Assembly (NCBI GenBank): GCA_040755215.1
Contig: JBFMBG010000034.1
Location: 1 to 32,533 of the forward strand
DNA length: 32,533 nucleotides
Source: JAIMBK01 sp040755215
Lineage (GTDB): Bacteria > Bacillota > Desulfotomaculia > Desulfotomaculales > Nap2-2B
Direction of reading: 5' to 3'
The translations under genes and the position numbers were made by a program. The notes beneath the pieces are model-generated. The model searched no databases. It had not been told where the DNA came from and saw only the letters and a program-made list of their open reading frames with translations. Within the stretch, counting starts at the first letter, position 1, and the number at the start of each line of letters is the position of its first letter. Shown here piece by piece: positions 22,621-30,547 of the stretch.

Positions 22621-23295
22621 TTATACCGGCCACACCATTCCAAATCCAGACCCCGTTCTTTCACCCAGGCCGCCGTAAATCGCCATTTCCAAAACTTCCG
22701 GTCCGCCGGTTATTTTTAGCGTCATGTGCCGGGCGGGAATTTTTGTTTGCTGATATTCCACCAGGGCGGCTTTTCCCCGGGTAACCGCCCGAATCTCGAC
22801 CTGCGCATCCTTGCCGTAAAAAGCCAGCACTCTTTTGGCCAGGTTTCTGGCCAGCGCGTCGAGCCAGACTTTTTCGTTTTTGGGGTAAAGAATGTATTCT
22901 TTTTTCCGGTTTTCGGCGCAGCGGGAAAGGACAATGGGAGAAAGGGTCTTGATCGTCATTTTGCCGGGCAAATGGCTTACGTCGGGAATGCTTACGGAGT
23001 CAATTATTTTATACAGGCAATTTCCGAGCATTAATCCACCGGCCTGGTACCTTCCGGCCCCGGCCAGGAAGGTGCCGGTAATCTCCGGCATAAATGACGA
23101 AAAATAAAGGGTGCAGCTGCCTTTGCTTTCGTCTGCTGCGTGCGTGAAAGGCTTGAATTTTTGTGCCGACTTATGCAGTCCGCCGGCCAGCGCTGCATTC
23201 CCGGCCGACAAAAGCTGGTAGACCATGGCGACGATCTGGCCGTGCGATAGGGTATGAACGCCGTATTTTTTGAAAATTACCGCTGCTCGCCGCAT
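22621..23295 (-). CDS. cas6: Cas6-like crRNA endoribonuclease of the type IV locus
   Basis: 224 aa. The C-terminus GGLGERTGSGFGMVWPV is the glycine-rich loop of Cas6 RAMP proteins (GhGxxxxxGxG). The first strand region, HTLSHGQIVAMVYQLLSAG, resembles the N-terminal ferredoxin fold, with His14 and His18 as possible catalytic residues. It would cut the precursor crRNA and stay with the complex (role of Csf5/Cas6 in type IV). ATG 23295 follows GAAGGGGAAGGAAAA and overlaps csf3 by 19 bases; the longer open frame upstream is an antisense-like shadow of csf3. A repeat region follows it directly. Confidence 0.82.
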   Translation of the reverse strand: MRRAAVIFKKYGVHTLSHGQIVAMVYQLLSAGNAALAGGLHKSAQKFKPFTHAADESKGSCTLYFSSFMPEITGTFLAGAGRYQAGGLMLGNCLYKIIDSVSIPDVSHLPGKMTIKTLSPIVLSRCAENRKKEYILYPKNEKVWLDALARNLAKRVLAFYGKDAQVEIRAVTRGKAALVEYQQTKIPARHMTLKITGGPEVLEMAIYGGLGERTGSGFGMVWPV

Positions 23296-24062
23296 TTTTC
23301 CTTCCCCTTCTGCGGCGGCAGGCTTTCCTTTTTTTGCGCAAAAAAGAGCTCCAGGGTATCGGCTATCTCCTTTGCTTTCCGGACCGGCAGCCACTGCTCG
23401 ACCGGCGGGGTGTAGCACCACGCATTGTTTGCCGCCGCCCAGTAGGGAGGGTAGTAGGTTGTCCATTCCGGGGTCAGGTCTTTTCTCTCGCCCGCAATTT
23501 TTACCGGCACCGGCCGGGTGGGCCGGCCGTCGCGCCACACCGACCAGTCCGCGGCTTTTTCCTTGAGCTCTATTTTGCGGATTTGCCCGTATCCGGCCGT
23601 CCTTTTGCCGCCCAGGAAGCGGATCTGAAAAATTATCGAGAGCAGTCCGGTTACTCCCTGATTGTCCCCCCGGTAATAGAAATCCACGTACGGCGTGGAG
23701 AGCAGCCAGTACGGTTCCCGGTGCGCCTGTCTCCAGCCCGCGGCCACGTCGTAGGCGGTTTCCGGACACCCGTACCGGGCCATGGCGCTTTTCCAGTCGG
23801 CGCACCGCACCAGCAGCGTCGGGTACATGGCCGCTTCCGGCGGAAGAAAAGCGGCGCTCGCCGCGTAGCACCTTTCCCCGATTTTTTCCAGCGGCAGCTC
23901 AGGGAAGACCAGGTTTTCCGGGTGAACCTCCGCTGGGGTCTTCCCGTAGCCGTTGCGCAACGCCCAGGCGTACCCCAGGATGCCGTCCAGCATCAAGGGG
24001 TGCGGCGGCTTCTGGCCGGAGATGGCAATGGGCGTCTGCAGGTAAAACCTCAGCCGGGGCAT
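23277..24062 (-). CDS. csf3: Csf3/Cas5-like subunit of type IV CRISPR complex
   Basis: 261 aa. N-terminal RFYLQTPIAISGQKPPHPLM followed by LDGILGYAW matches the Csf3 start (LDGLLAYA-type helix). RFLGGKRTAGYGQIRKIEL (about residues 148-166) is the RAMP G-rich loop. Cas5-type proteins cap the 5' handle of crRNA in the complex. ATG 24062 lies one base after the csf1 stop, with the GAGGGGGG Shine-Dalgarno inside csf1. The C-terminal 60 residues, with WTTYYPPYW and a charged tail, are longer than a minimal Cas5. Confidence 0.8.
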   Translation of the reverse strand: MPRLRFYLQTPIAISGQKPPHPLMLDGILGYAWALRNGYGKTPAEVHPENLVFPELPLEKIGERCYAASAAFLPPEAAMYPTLLVRCADWKSAMARYGCPETAYDVAAGWRQAHREPYWLLSTPYVDFYYRGDNQGVTGLLSIIFQIRFLGGKRTAGYGQIRKIELKEKAADWSVWRDGRPTRPVPVKIAGERKDLTPEWTTYYPPYWAAANNAWCYTPPVEQWLPVRKAKEIADTLELFFAQKKESLPPQKGKEKCGEQR

Positions 24063-24063
24063 C

Positions 24064-24816
24064 TTACCCCCCTCTCCCGGAAAGCAACTCTTCGGTCAAG
24101 ACGTGGGAGGCCACGTACGCGGCCAGGTAGAGATTCATCGTCAGATCCGGGTGGAGCGCTTTCAGGAAGTTTTCCATAACCAGGTTTTGGGTGAACCAGG
24201 CGGTTGGTTTTTTCTTTTTGTCCCTTTGCCGGGCAAGCAACAGTTGGATGTAGGGGCGCGCTTGCCTGCTCAACAAATCTACCAGCAAAACAAACTCGTC
24301 CGCGTCAAACGCTGCCGTTCCGGTGGTTTGCCCGCCGTGCCTCCAGAGCTGCAATCCGCAGAAAAGCACCCTGGTTTTCTTCCGGCCGTAAGTGACGGCA
24401 TCCAGGACGCGCCACTGAATATGCTTCCGGAGCAGGTTCGGGTCATGTCCGCGAACCAGGAAAACGGCCGGGGCGGGAAATTCCTCCCGTAAAAAATGGT
24501 ACAGCTCCGGTACGGTCATGGTCCGGCTTTCCCGGGGGGAGGCGTAAAAAACCGGCCGCGCTCCCCAGAGCCGCGCGCGGTTTTTGCCTTCCGTGAACCA
24601 CCCGCAGGCCCGGCAAAGGTAAGCGGAATCCTTGCGCCGGCACAGGTTCTCGTCGGTCCAGGAACCGGATCTTTCCTGCAGCGGTTTCGGAGGCAGCAGG
24701 AGCGGCCCGCCGCAGATCCGGCAAAAGCGGTGCAGGTCGATTTCGCCCGGTCCTTCTTGCCGCCGGCCGGAAGATAAGCCGGCATAGATTATCTGGGTTG
24801 CGCTTAAGGGCGTCAA
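24064..24816 (-). CDS. csf1: Csf1-like (Cas8-type) zinc-finger subunit of type IV CRISPR complex
   Basis: 250 aa. Two CxxC pairs (residues 32/35 and 68/71, CRICGG and CRACGW) form a zinc finger as in Csf1, the small large-subunit of type IV complexes. The rest is mainly helical: ELYHFLREEF, KTRVLFCGLQLWRHG, WFTQNLVMENFLKALH. Identification rests on the zinc finger, size and position between cas7- and cas5-like genes, so it is less secure than its neighbours. TTG 24816 is 9 nt after AGGAGGG; the open frame to 24873 overlaps csf2. Confidence 0.75.
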   Translation of the reverse strand: MTPLSATQIIYAGLSSGRRQEGPGEIDLHRFCRICGGPLLLPPKPLQERSGSWTDENLCRRKDSAYLCRACGWFTEGKNRARLWGARPVFYASPRESRTMTVPELYHFLREEFPAPAVFLVRGHDPNLLRKHIQWRVLDAVTYGRKKTRVLFCGLQLWRHGGQTTGTAAFDADEFVLLVDLLSRQARPYIQLLLARQRDKKKKPTAWFTQNLVMENFLKALHPDLTMNLYLAAYVASHVLTEELLSGRGG

Positions 24817-24832
24817 ACTGAAAAGACCCTCC

Positions 24833-25816
24833 TCAGCCGTTTTTGTTTTCGCTTTGCAAAGCCTGGACCGCACCCCCTTCTTTACCTTTCGTTCTCCATT
24901 TCAACAGTCCGGGGATGCTCCTGATTGCTTCTTTGATCTCGCCGGCGTGGCTGTGGAGATAGTGCAGGTAATCCTGGTAATCCTCGGGTTGGAGCTCCCG
25001 TTCGCCGTTTTCGTCGGTGTACCGGAACGAGAAAAGCACTTTTCCGTGGCCCCGCCCGGACATCCCGCCGACGTAGCCGTATTCGGCAAGGAGCCAAAAC
25101 ATCGCCCGGAAAGTCTTCACGGCGCTCTCGTAAGGCGTTACGACGCTCGCCCAGCTGCCTAAATACGTTCCTGCCGGGATTACTTCTGTTCCGTAAATCA
25201 TTAATTCCGTGCCTTCGCCCTGATCTTCCCCGGCCCGCCGGGTGTAGCGCATCTCGGCGTAGAGGTCGTTTAAAGATGGAAAGGGTTTTTCTTCCACTAT
25301 TTTCCGGTGTTCTGCAGAAAGGATGTTTTTATACAACGGATAAGTTTCCAAGGTCAGCGGGACCTGCATCCCGATCTTCATGTGGCCTTCGAAGTGGTGT
25401 CCCTGGTAAACGCCTCCCAAGGCAAGCAGGAAAGGGATCCTGGATTGAATACTTTCGTACGTGCCGACCGGAACTTTTTCCACCGCAACGTCCCTGGGCG
25501 TCAGGCCGCCGTTCCGGAAGAAGTAGGTCATCCGGCGCGCTTCTTCTTTGTTGCCCAGGAGGTTTTGCATATTCAGTTCCAGTTCGGCAAATGAATGGTC
25601 AATCAACAACCTTCGTCCCAGCCCCCGAACCGCGTTTCCCGACACAACGGGAACCTGGGTGCGGACCACCCGGCCGTCACGTTCGATCATGAGCGGCATC
25701 GTTCTTTGTTTTCTGGCCGCGCCTTTCGAATATTCGTACCCGTACGGCATGACCTCGTTGTGCACAATGGGCGCCAGGACGTAACCGAGACCCGTGATAC
25801 TTGCCGTTTTCAGCAA
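24833..25816 (-). CDS. csf2: Csf2/Cas7-like backbone subunit of type IV CRISPR complex
   Basis: 327 aa, the usual Csf2 length. VPVVSGNAVRGLGRRLL (about residues 55-71) is the SGN-x-x-RG motif of Cas7-family RAMPs, and YGYVGGMSGRGHGKVLFSF (247-265) is the C-terminal G-rich segment. Several copies are expected to line the crRNA spacer. TTG 25816 is 6 nt after GGGGTGAT; this start gives the ferredoxin-fold strand ITGLGYVLAPIVHNEV. It is the first cas gene and begins 23 bp after the stop of the FdhB-like gene, so it may be read from the hdr promoter. Confidence 0.87.
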   Translation of the reverse strand: MLKTASITGLGYVLAPIVHNEVMPYGYEYSKGAARKQRTMPLMIERDGRVVRTQVPVVSGNAVRGLGRRLLIDHSFAELELNMQNLLGNKEEARRMTYFFRNGGLTPRDVAVEKVPVGTYESIQSRIPFLLALGGVYQGHHFEGHMKIGMQVPLTLETYPLYKNILSAEHRKIVEEKPFPSLNDLYAEMRYTRRAGEDQGEGTELMIYGTEVIPAGTYLGSWASVVTPYESAVKTFRAMFWLLAEYGYVGGMSGRGHGKVLFSFRYTDENGERELQPEDYQDYLHYLHSHAGEIKEAIRSIPGLLKWRTKGKEGGAVQALQSENKNG

Positions 25817-25839
25817 GCCGGATCACCCCGTTTTCAATA

Positions 25840-26940
25840 TTAAAAAGGGGGCGCAAGCTCGTTTAATTTATAGCTGACCAGGGGAAGCTTTTCTTCGGGA
25901 TTGCGGCCGGGAACGTAGTCAAACAGCTCCTGAAGTTTTTTGCCGGTGGCCGTAAATAAAATACTGAGCGGTATTTTGCTGGGGCAGGCCGCCTCGCAAT
26001 GTCCGCAGCCGACGCAGCTAAGGCCGACGTGGGTCAGCCGGGTCAGGTGGAAAAGCAGGGTGTCGGCCGGCATTTCCACGAACGTTTGCTGGTCCGCGCG
26101 CTCCAGGTAATGGTCTGGTTCGTATTGAAACAGGGGGCTGGCAAAGATACACTCCTGGCAAATGCACAAAGGGCAGGCGGTGCGGCAGTTATAGCAACGG
26201 ATGCAGGTAGAGAGTTCCTTGCGCAAGGCCTGCGGCGAATTAACCCGCCGGCGGAATTCCCGGCAAACCTCTTCTTGCCGGGCTGTTCGGATGGCTTTTA
26301 ATTCGTTGATCAGTTTTTCCCGGTTGGAAAAAGATTCTTCCGGGAGGAGACTCAGTTTTTCCACCGGCAGCTCCTCTTTGCTGTCCACGGCAATTTCTTC
26401 CCGGGGGTCGAGCCCTACCCACCCGATGCTGATTTGGGCGTTTTCGGGGGCAATCTGCGTGCAGATGGTGCAGGCCGTTCTAAACCGGGCGCCGCTTATG
26501 TCCCCTTCACCGGTCGAAGCCGCCTTTGGCAGCCAGGAAGGCAGGTGAAATTTTCCGGATGCGGCAAGTTCTTGAAAAACAGCGGGTTCGTACGTCCCCA
26601 CGCAATCGATGCCGATAATCAAAAGGTTTTGGAGTTCCGCCTGGTTCAACTTGGCCATTTCAATCAAGGCGCTTATTTCGCACGCCCTGAGCAGGACACC
26701 GGTTTTTCTTGCGCGGTTGCTTACCTCCCTGGCCAGCCAGGCCGCGTTTAAATACGCCACCGGGGAGAAAGGATCGGCCGCGATCACCCCTTCCGGTTGG
26801 GTAACCAGGGTATAACCGACCTTTTCTTCCCGCTGTTGGGGGAGTAAAAGGGCATCGATAACTTTTTCCCGCAAAAGGTTTTTCAGGAACTCCGAAAGGG
26901 CCCTGACCGGGTTTTGTTGCTCCACTTTTAACTTATACAT
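25840..26940 (-). CDS. FdhB/FrhB-family Fe-S flavoprotein subunit
   Basis: 366 aa. Related to F420-reducing hydrogenase/formate dehydrogenase beta subunits: VLLRACEISALIEMAKLNQA and LLIIGIDCVGTYE are diagnostic (RPCE...DC segments). The C-terminal part has CIRCYNCRTACP and CVGCGHCEAACP, two [4Fe-4S] motifs. In anaerobes without F420 such subunits sit with HdrA-MvhD and probably feed electrons from NAD(P)H, formate or ferredoxin into HdrA. ATG 26940 overlaps the end of mvhD (shared ATGTATAAGTTAA), showing translational coupling. It is the last hdr-operon gene before csf2. Confidence 0.87.
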   Translation of the reverse strand: MYKLKVEQQNPVRALSEFLKNLLREKVIDALLLPQQREEKVGYTLVTQPEGVIAADPFSPVAYLNAAWLAREVSNRARKTGVLLRACEISALIEMAKLNQAELQNLLIIGIDCVGTYEPAVFQELAASGKFHLPSWLPKAASTGEGDISGARFRTACTICTQIAPENAQISIGWVGLDPREEIAVDSKEELPVEKLSLLPEESFSNREKLINELKAIRTARQEEVCREFRRRVNSPQALRKELSTCIRCYNCRTACPLCICQECIFASPLFQYEPDHYLERADQQTFVEMPADTLLFHLTRLTHVGLSCVGCGHCEAACPSKIPLSILFTATGKKLQELFDYVPGRNPEEKLPLVSYKLNELAPPF

Positions 26941-27398
26941 GGGGTTTCTACCTGCACTTCCTTTGCTGAATGAAAATTATTTCTGCCCGTCGCCAGGGGA
27001 TTTGGACCCAATTTTTTGAGCGCAGCGACCATTTCCTGAACCGTTTCGGCAAATTGCTTTCCCTCGGAAGCGCTGATAAAACGGAACCAGACGCGTTCTT
27101 CTTCCAGGCCGAACTGCCGGAGGAGGGTTTTGATGAGCGCAATTCTTCGTCTGGCCTTTAAGTTGCCACTAACATAGTGGCATTCCCCGGCGTGTCACCC
27201 GCCCACCAGCACTCCGTCGATTCCTTCGGCGAGGGGCTTTAAAATGTACAGGGGATCGATGGAACCCGTACACATCAGGCGAATCAACCTGATGTTGGGC
27301 GGGTACTGGATCCGGGAAGTGCCCGCCAGGTCGGCCGCCGCGTACGTGCACCAGTTGCAGACGAAACCGATGATTTTTGGTTCAAATTCAGCAGCCAC
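26928..27398 (-). CDS. mvhD: MvhD-type [2Fe-2S] electron-transfer subunit with selenocysteine (UGA)
   Basis: 156 aa when the in-frame UGA at 27195-27197 is read as Sec. Before it: FEPKIIGFVCNWCTYAAADLAG and a LIRLMCTGSIDP segment; then GVLVGG-U-HAGECHYVSGN, where homologs have GC/GU-HxGDCHY. After it the reading continues through ISASEGKQFAETVQEM and LKKLGPN to a TAA that overlaps the next start. MvhD passes electrons to HdrA in electron-bifurcating complexes. GTG 27398 with AAAGGTG fits the family N-terminus; ATG 27425 is an alternative. A hairpin follows the UGA as in bacterial SECIS elements. Gene finders would split it at the UGA. Confidence 0.88.
27164..27182 (-). promoter_or_regulatory. 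SECIS-like hairpin for Sec insertion in mvhD
   Basis: Minus strand: TGCCACT-ATGTT-AGTGGCA, a perfect 7-bp stem with a 5-nt GU-containing loop, starting 12 nt after the UGA. The distance and the G-U in the loop agree with bacterial SECIS elements bound by SelB. Confidence 0.75.
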
Positions 27399-27463
27399 GA
27401 TTATCCACACCTTTCGTTTGATCATCTTTTTCAGCGGCCGGCCCTTACCCCGGGACTTTTTCT

Positions 27464-30445
27464 TTATCCCGCGGCGTCAATCATGGCCAGGATTTGATTT
27501 TTCTCAAAACCTTTTTGCCGGGAGGCCCGGTTCGGGCAGGCGGCCACGCAAGCCCCGCATCCCTGGCAGAGGGCCTCGATGACCTCCGCCTTGCGGATTT
27601 GTTCGTTAATCTGCCGGGCCTGGTAATCGCAGACTTCTACGCAGGTTCCGCACCCGGTGCACCGGCGCTGGTCGACGTAAGCCGTGATGGCCACCCTTTC
27701 CAGTCTTTCCTTGCCCAGCAGGATGGCCGCCCGCATGGCCGCCGCGTTTCCCTGGATCACCGCTTCTTCTAAAAACTTGGGGCCGTGGGCCAGGCCGCAC
27801 AGGTAGAATCCGCCGGCGGGAAAATCCACCGGTCTTAACTTCAGGTGGGCTTCCAGGAAAAAGCCGTCGTCGGTCAGGGGCAGTTTAAACAGCTGGCTCA
27901 AAGCTTCGTTGTCGTCAGCGGGGAGTACCCCGGTGCTCAAAACCAGCGCCTCGGCTTCCAGGCAAAGTTCTTCGTTTAAGACATGATCTTTGACCACCAC
28001 GGCCAGCCCGTTTTCCGTCCGGTGCACAACCGGCTTCGCCTCCGGTTCGTAGCGGATGAAAATTACGCCGGCCCGCCGGGCGCGTACGTACAGGTCTTCA
28101 TTCCGGCCAAAAGTGCGGACGTCGCGGTAAAGAATAAAAACGTCGGCCTGGGGATTTTCGGCTTTCACCTGCAGGGCGTTTTTGACCGCCTGAGTGCAGC
28201 AGATCCGGCTGCAGGCGGGGCGCTCCGCCGTCCGGGAACCGACGCACTGGATCATTACCACCCGGCTAAAACTCTCCCCGTCAGCCAGTTTAGCTTCGAA
28301 CTCCCGCTGGGTGAAAACGCGTTCGTCTTCGCCGTAAAGGTATTCTTGCGGCTTTGCTTCTTTTGCTCCCGTAGCGATAATTGTCGCCCCGTGGCTGATT
28401 GTCCGGCCCTCTCCCCGGACGTTTAAGACGGTGGTGTAATTGCCGGGGTAGCCGGCGCTTGCTTTGACCTGCGTTTCTAAAAACACTTCGATTAAGGGAT
28501 GGGCGGTTACGTTCCGGATTAGTTCGGCTAAAACCGCCTGGGGGTCGAGGCCGTTGCGCGAGAAGTGGAGGTGGCGTAAATTCCCCCCTAAAGCGTTCGC
28601 TTTTTCCACCAGGAATACTTTAAATCCCTGTTCGGCCAGGGACAGGGCGGCGCTCAGGCCGGCCGCCCCCCCGCCGACGACCAGGGCGCCGGGGTTTACT
28701 TCCCCGCAGGAGGGGGTAAGGGGAGAAAGCAGCCGCACTCTGGCCACCGCCATTTTCACCAGTTCCTCCGCTTTTCGGGTGGCTGCCTCCGGCTGCTCCC
28801 GGTGCACCCAGGAGGAGTGCTCACGAATGTTCACGTGCTCGTAAAGGTGGGGGTTCAGTCCCGCTTCCCTGAGCACGCTTTGAAACAGGGGAGCGTGCGT
28901 GCGCGGAGTGCAGGCGGCCACCACGATCCGGTTTAAGTTCCGGGCTTTGATCCGGGTTTTGATTTTGGCGATGCTGTCCTGGGCGCAGGTGAAAAGGAAT
29001 TCCTCCGCGTGCACCACGTTTTTCAGTTGTTTGGCGTACTGGACTACCCGGGGGACATCGACGACGCTTCCGATGTTCACCCCGCAATGGCAGACAAAAA
29101 CCCCGATGCGGGGTTTTTCCCGGGAAATGTCTCTTTCCGGGGGAAAGGCTTTGGTCACGGCCAGCGTCCCCCGGGCTCCGCTTAAGAGACGGGCGGCGTA
29201 GGCCGCCGCGGCGCCGGCCTCGATGACTGTTTCGGGGATGTCCTTGGGGCCGGTAAAGGCACCGCTGGCAAATACGCCGGGCCGGGAGGTGAAAACCGGG
29301 TTGCCGTCCCGGGGCCGGGAAAAACCGTACGCGTCTAGTTCGATGCCGGCGGCGGCGGCCAGTTCCCGGGAACCTTTGGGCGGTTGCAGACCTACCGCCA
29401 GAACCACCAGGTCGTAATCTTCCTCTTTTACCCTCCCATCCGCCAGGCGGTAGCGCAGCCTTAAGTTTTTCGTCTGCTGGAGTTCTTTCACCGAAGAGAT
29501 CATGCACTTGATATAGTTAACCCCGTACTCTTGCCGCGCCTGCTGGTAATACTGCTCAAATCCCTTGCCGTAGGCCCGGACGTCGATGCAGAAAACGGTG
29601 GTTTCGCAGCCGGGAAGATGTTCTTTGGCCACGATCGCTTCCTTGGTGGAATGCATGCAGCAAACGCTGGAGCACCAGTTATGGCCAAGGGCCAGGTCGC
29701 GCGAGCCCACGCACTGGATAAAGGCAATTTTGTGCGGAGCGCGGTGGTCGGAAGGGCGCACCGGGTGCCCCTGGTAAGGTCCGGAAGCACTCAACATCCG
29801 TTCAAACTGGAGGCTGGTGACCACGTTGGGGTAAATTCCGTAGCCGAATTCCCCACGTTTCGCCGGGTCGAAAATTTCCACTCCGGGAGAAAGAATAACC
29901 GCCCCCACGGAAAGCGTGACCATATCGATCGGCATTTCCAGGTCGATAGCCTGGCGCGGGCAGGCCTCCCGGCAGCTGCCGCACTCCAGGCAGTTTTCTT
30001 TGTCGATGACGTAGGCGTTAGGGTAGGCCTGCGGGTAAACTTTGTAAATTGCCGGGCGCTGATCAAGGCCCTGGTTGAATTCGTTGGGAACTTCCTGCGG
30101 GCACACCTGGGCGCATTTCCCGCAGCTGACACACCGGTTTACGTCTACGTAGCGGGGCCGTTTTCTAACCGTCGCCTGAAAGCTGCCGGCTTCCCCGGTC
30201 AGCCGGACCAGTTCGGAGCAGGTCAGGATCTCGATGTTCGGGTGATTGCCGCAGTCCACCACGCGGGGCGAAAGAATGCACATGGAGCAGTCGTTGGTGG
30301 GAAAGGTTTTATCCAGCATGCTCATGGTTCCGCTGATGGCCGGCGACCTTTCCACCAGGTAGACTTTGAAGCCGGCTTCGGCCAGGTCGAGGGCCGACTG
30401 CATGCCGCTGATCCCGGCGCCGACAATCAATACCGCTCCGATCAT
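27464..30445 (-). CDS. hdrA: Large HdrA-like FAD/Fe-S electron-bifurcation subunit (two FAD modules)
   Basis: 993 aa, longer than methanogen HdrA (about 650). N-terminal FAD fold VLIVGAGISGMQSALDLAEA, then the HdrA-type Cys segment NDCSMCILSP, two [4Fe-4S] motifs (CVSCGKCAQVCP, CLECGSCREACP), a middle domain RIGVFVCHCGVNIGSVVDV and REHSSWVH, a second Rossmann fold VVGGGAAGLSAALSLAEQGF, and a C-terminal 2[4Fe-4S] ferredoxin (CTGCGTC, CQGCGACVAACP). HdrA bifurcates electrons between a disulfide or other acceptor and ferredoxin; the partner here should be MvhD and FdhB. ATG 30445 is set by GAGAGGAG; 30484 has no room for one. A near-copy lies upstream at 30543. Confidence 0.92.
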   Translation of the reverse strand: MIGAVLIVGAGISGMQSALDLAEAGFKVYLVERSPAISGTMSMLDKTFPTNDCSMCILSPRVVDCGNHPNIEILTCSELVRLTGEAGSFQATVRKRPRYVDVNRCVSCGKCAQVCPQEVPNEFNQGLDQRPAIYKVYPQAYPNAYVIDKENCLECGSCREACPRQAIDLEMPIDMVTLSVGAVILSPGVEIFDPAKRGEFGYGIYPNVVTSLQFERMLSASGPYQGHPVRPSDHRAPHKIAFIQCVGSRDLALGHNWCSSVCCMHSTKEAIVAKEHLPGCETTVFCIDVRAYGKGFEQYYQQARQEYGVNYIKCMISSVKELQQTKNLRLRYRLADGRVKEEDYDLVVLAVGLQPPKGSRELAAAAGIELDAYGFSRPRDGNPVFTSRPGVFASGAFTGPKDIPETVIEAGAAAAYAARLLSGARGTLAVTKAFPPERDISREKPRIGVFVCHCGVNIGSVVDVPRVVQYAKQLKNVVHAEEFLFTCAQDSIAKIKTRIKARNLNRIVVAACTPRTHAPLFQSVLREAGLNPHLYEHVNIREHSSWVHREQPEAATRKAEELVKMAVARVRLLSPLTPSCGEVNPGALVVGGGAAGLSAALSLAEQGFKVFLVEKANALGGNLRHLHFSRNGLDPQAVLAELIRNVTAHPLIEVFLETQVKASAGYPGNYTTVLNVRGEGRTISHGATIIATGAKEAKPQEYLYGEDERVFTQREFEAKLADGESFSRVVMIQCVGSRTAERPACSRICCTQAVKNALQVKAENPQADVFILYRDVRTFGRNEDLYVRARRAGVIFIRYEPEAKPVVHRTENGLAVVVKDHVLNEELCLEAEALVLSTGVLPADDNEALSQLFKLPLTDDGFFLEAHLKLRPVDFPAGGFYLCGLAHGPKFLEEAVIQGNAAAMRAAILLGKERLERVAITAYVDQRRCTGCGTCVEVCDYQARQINEQIRKAEVIEALCQGCGACVAACPNRASRQKGFEKNQILAMIDAAG

Positions 30446-30490
30446 ACCCTTTTGTCTCCTCTCTCGGAAATCGCGTTCTACCATTCCTTA

Positions 30491-30547
30491 CATCGGGCTG
30501 GAATTGTCCGGCTCGCTCCGATGCTTCGGGCCGACCCGGCACTCAGC
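30491..30547 (-). repeat. Intergenic repeat, copy 2 (inverted relative to copy 1 at 49-101)
   Basis: 26 bases (30494-30519) and 13 bases (30535-30547) are identical to copy 1 on the other strand. It overlaps the TGA of the upstream hdrA and fills the gap before the next hdrA start. A hairpin GCTGGA-ATTG-TCCGGC is contained in it. Confidence 0.7.

Noticed and set aside
22621..23871. Extension of the cas6 frame to 416 codons
   Set aside because: The upstream 190 codons lie over csf3 in another frame; the Shine-Dalgarno and Cas6-like N-terminus are at 23295.
19339..25816. Reading the cas genes as a type III system
   Set aside because: No Cas10, Csm/Cmr small subunits or CARF proteins are present; the zinc-finger Csf1-like protein and Csf3-type start favour type IV.
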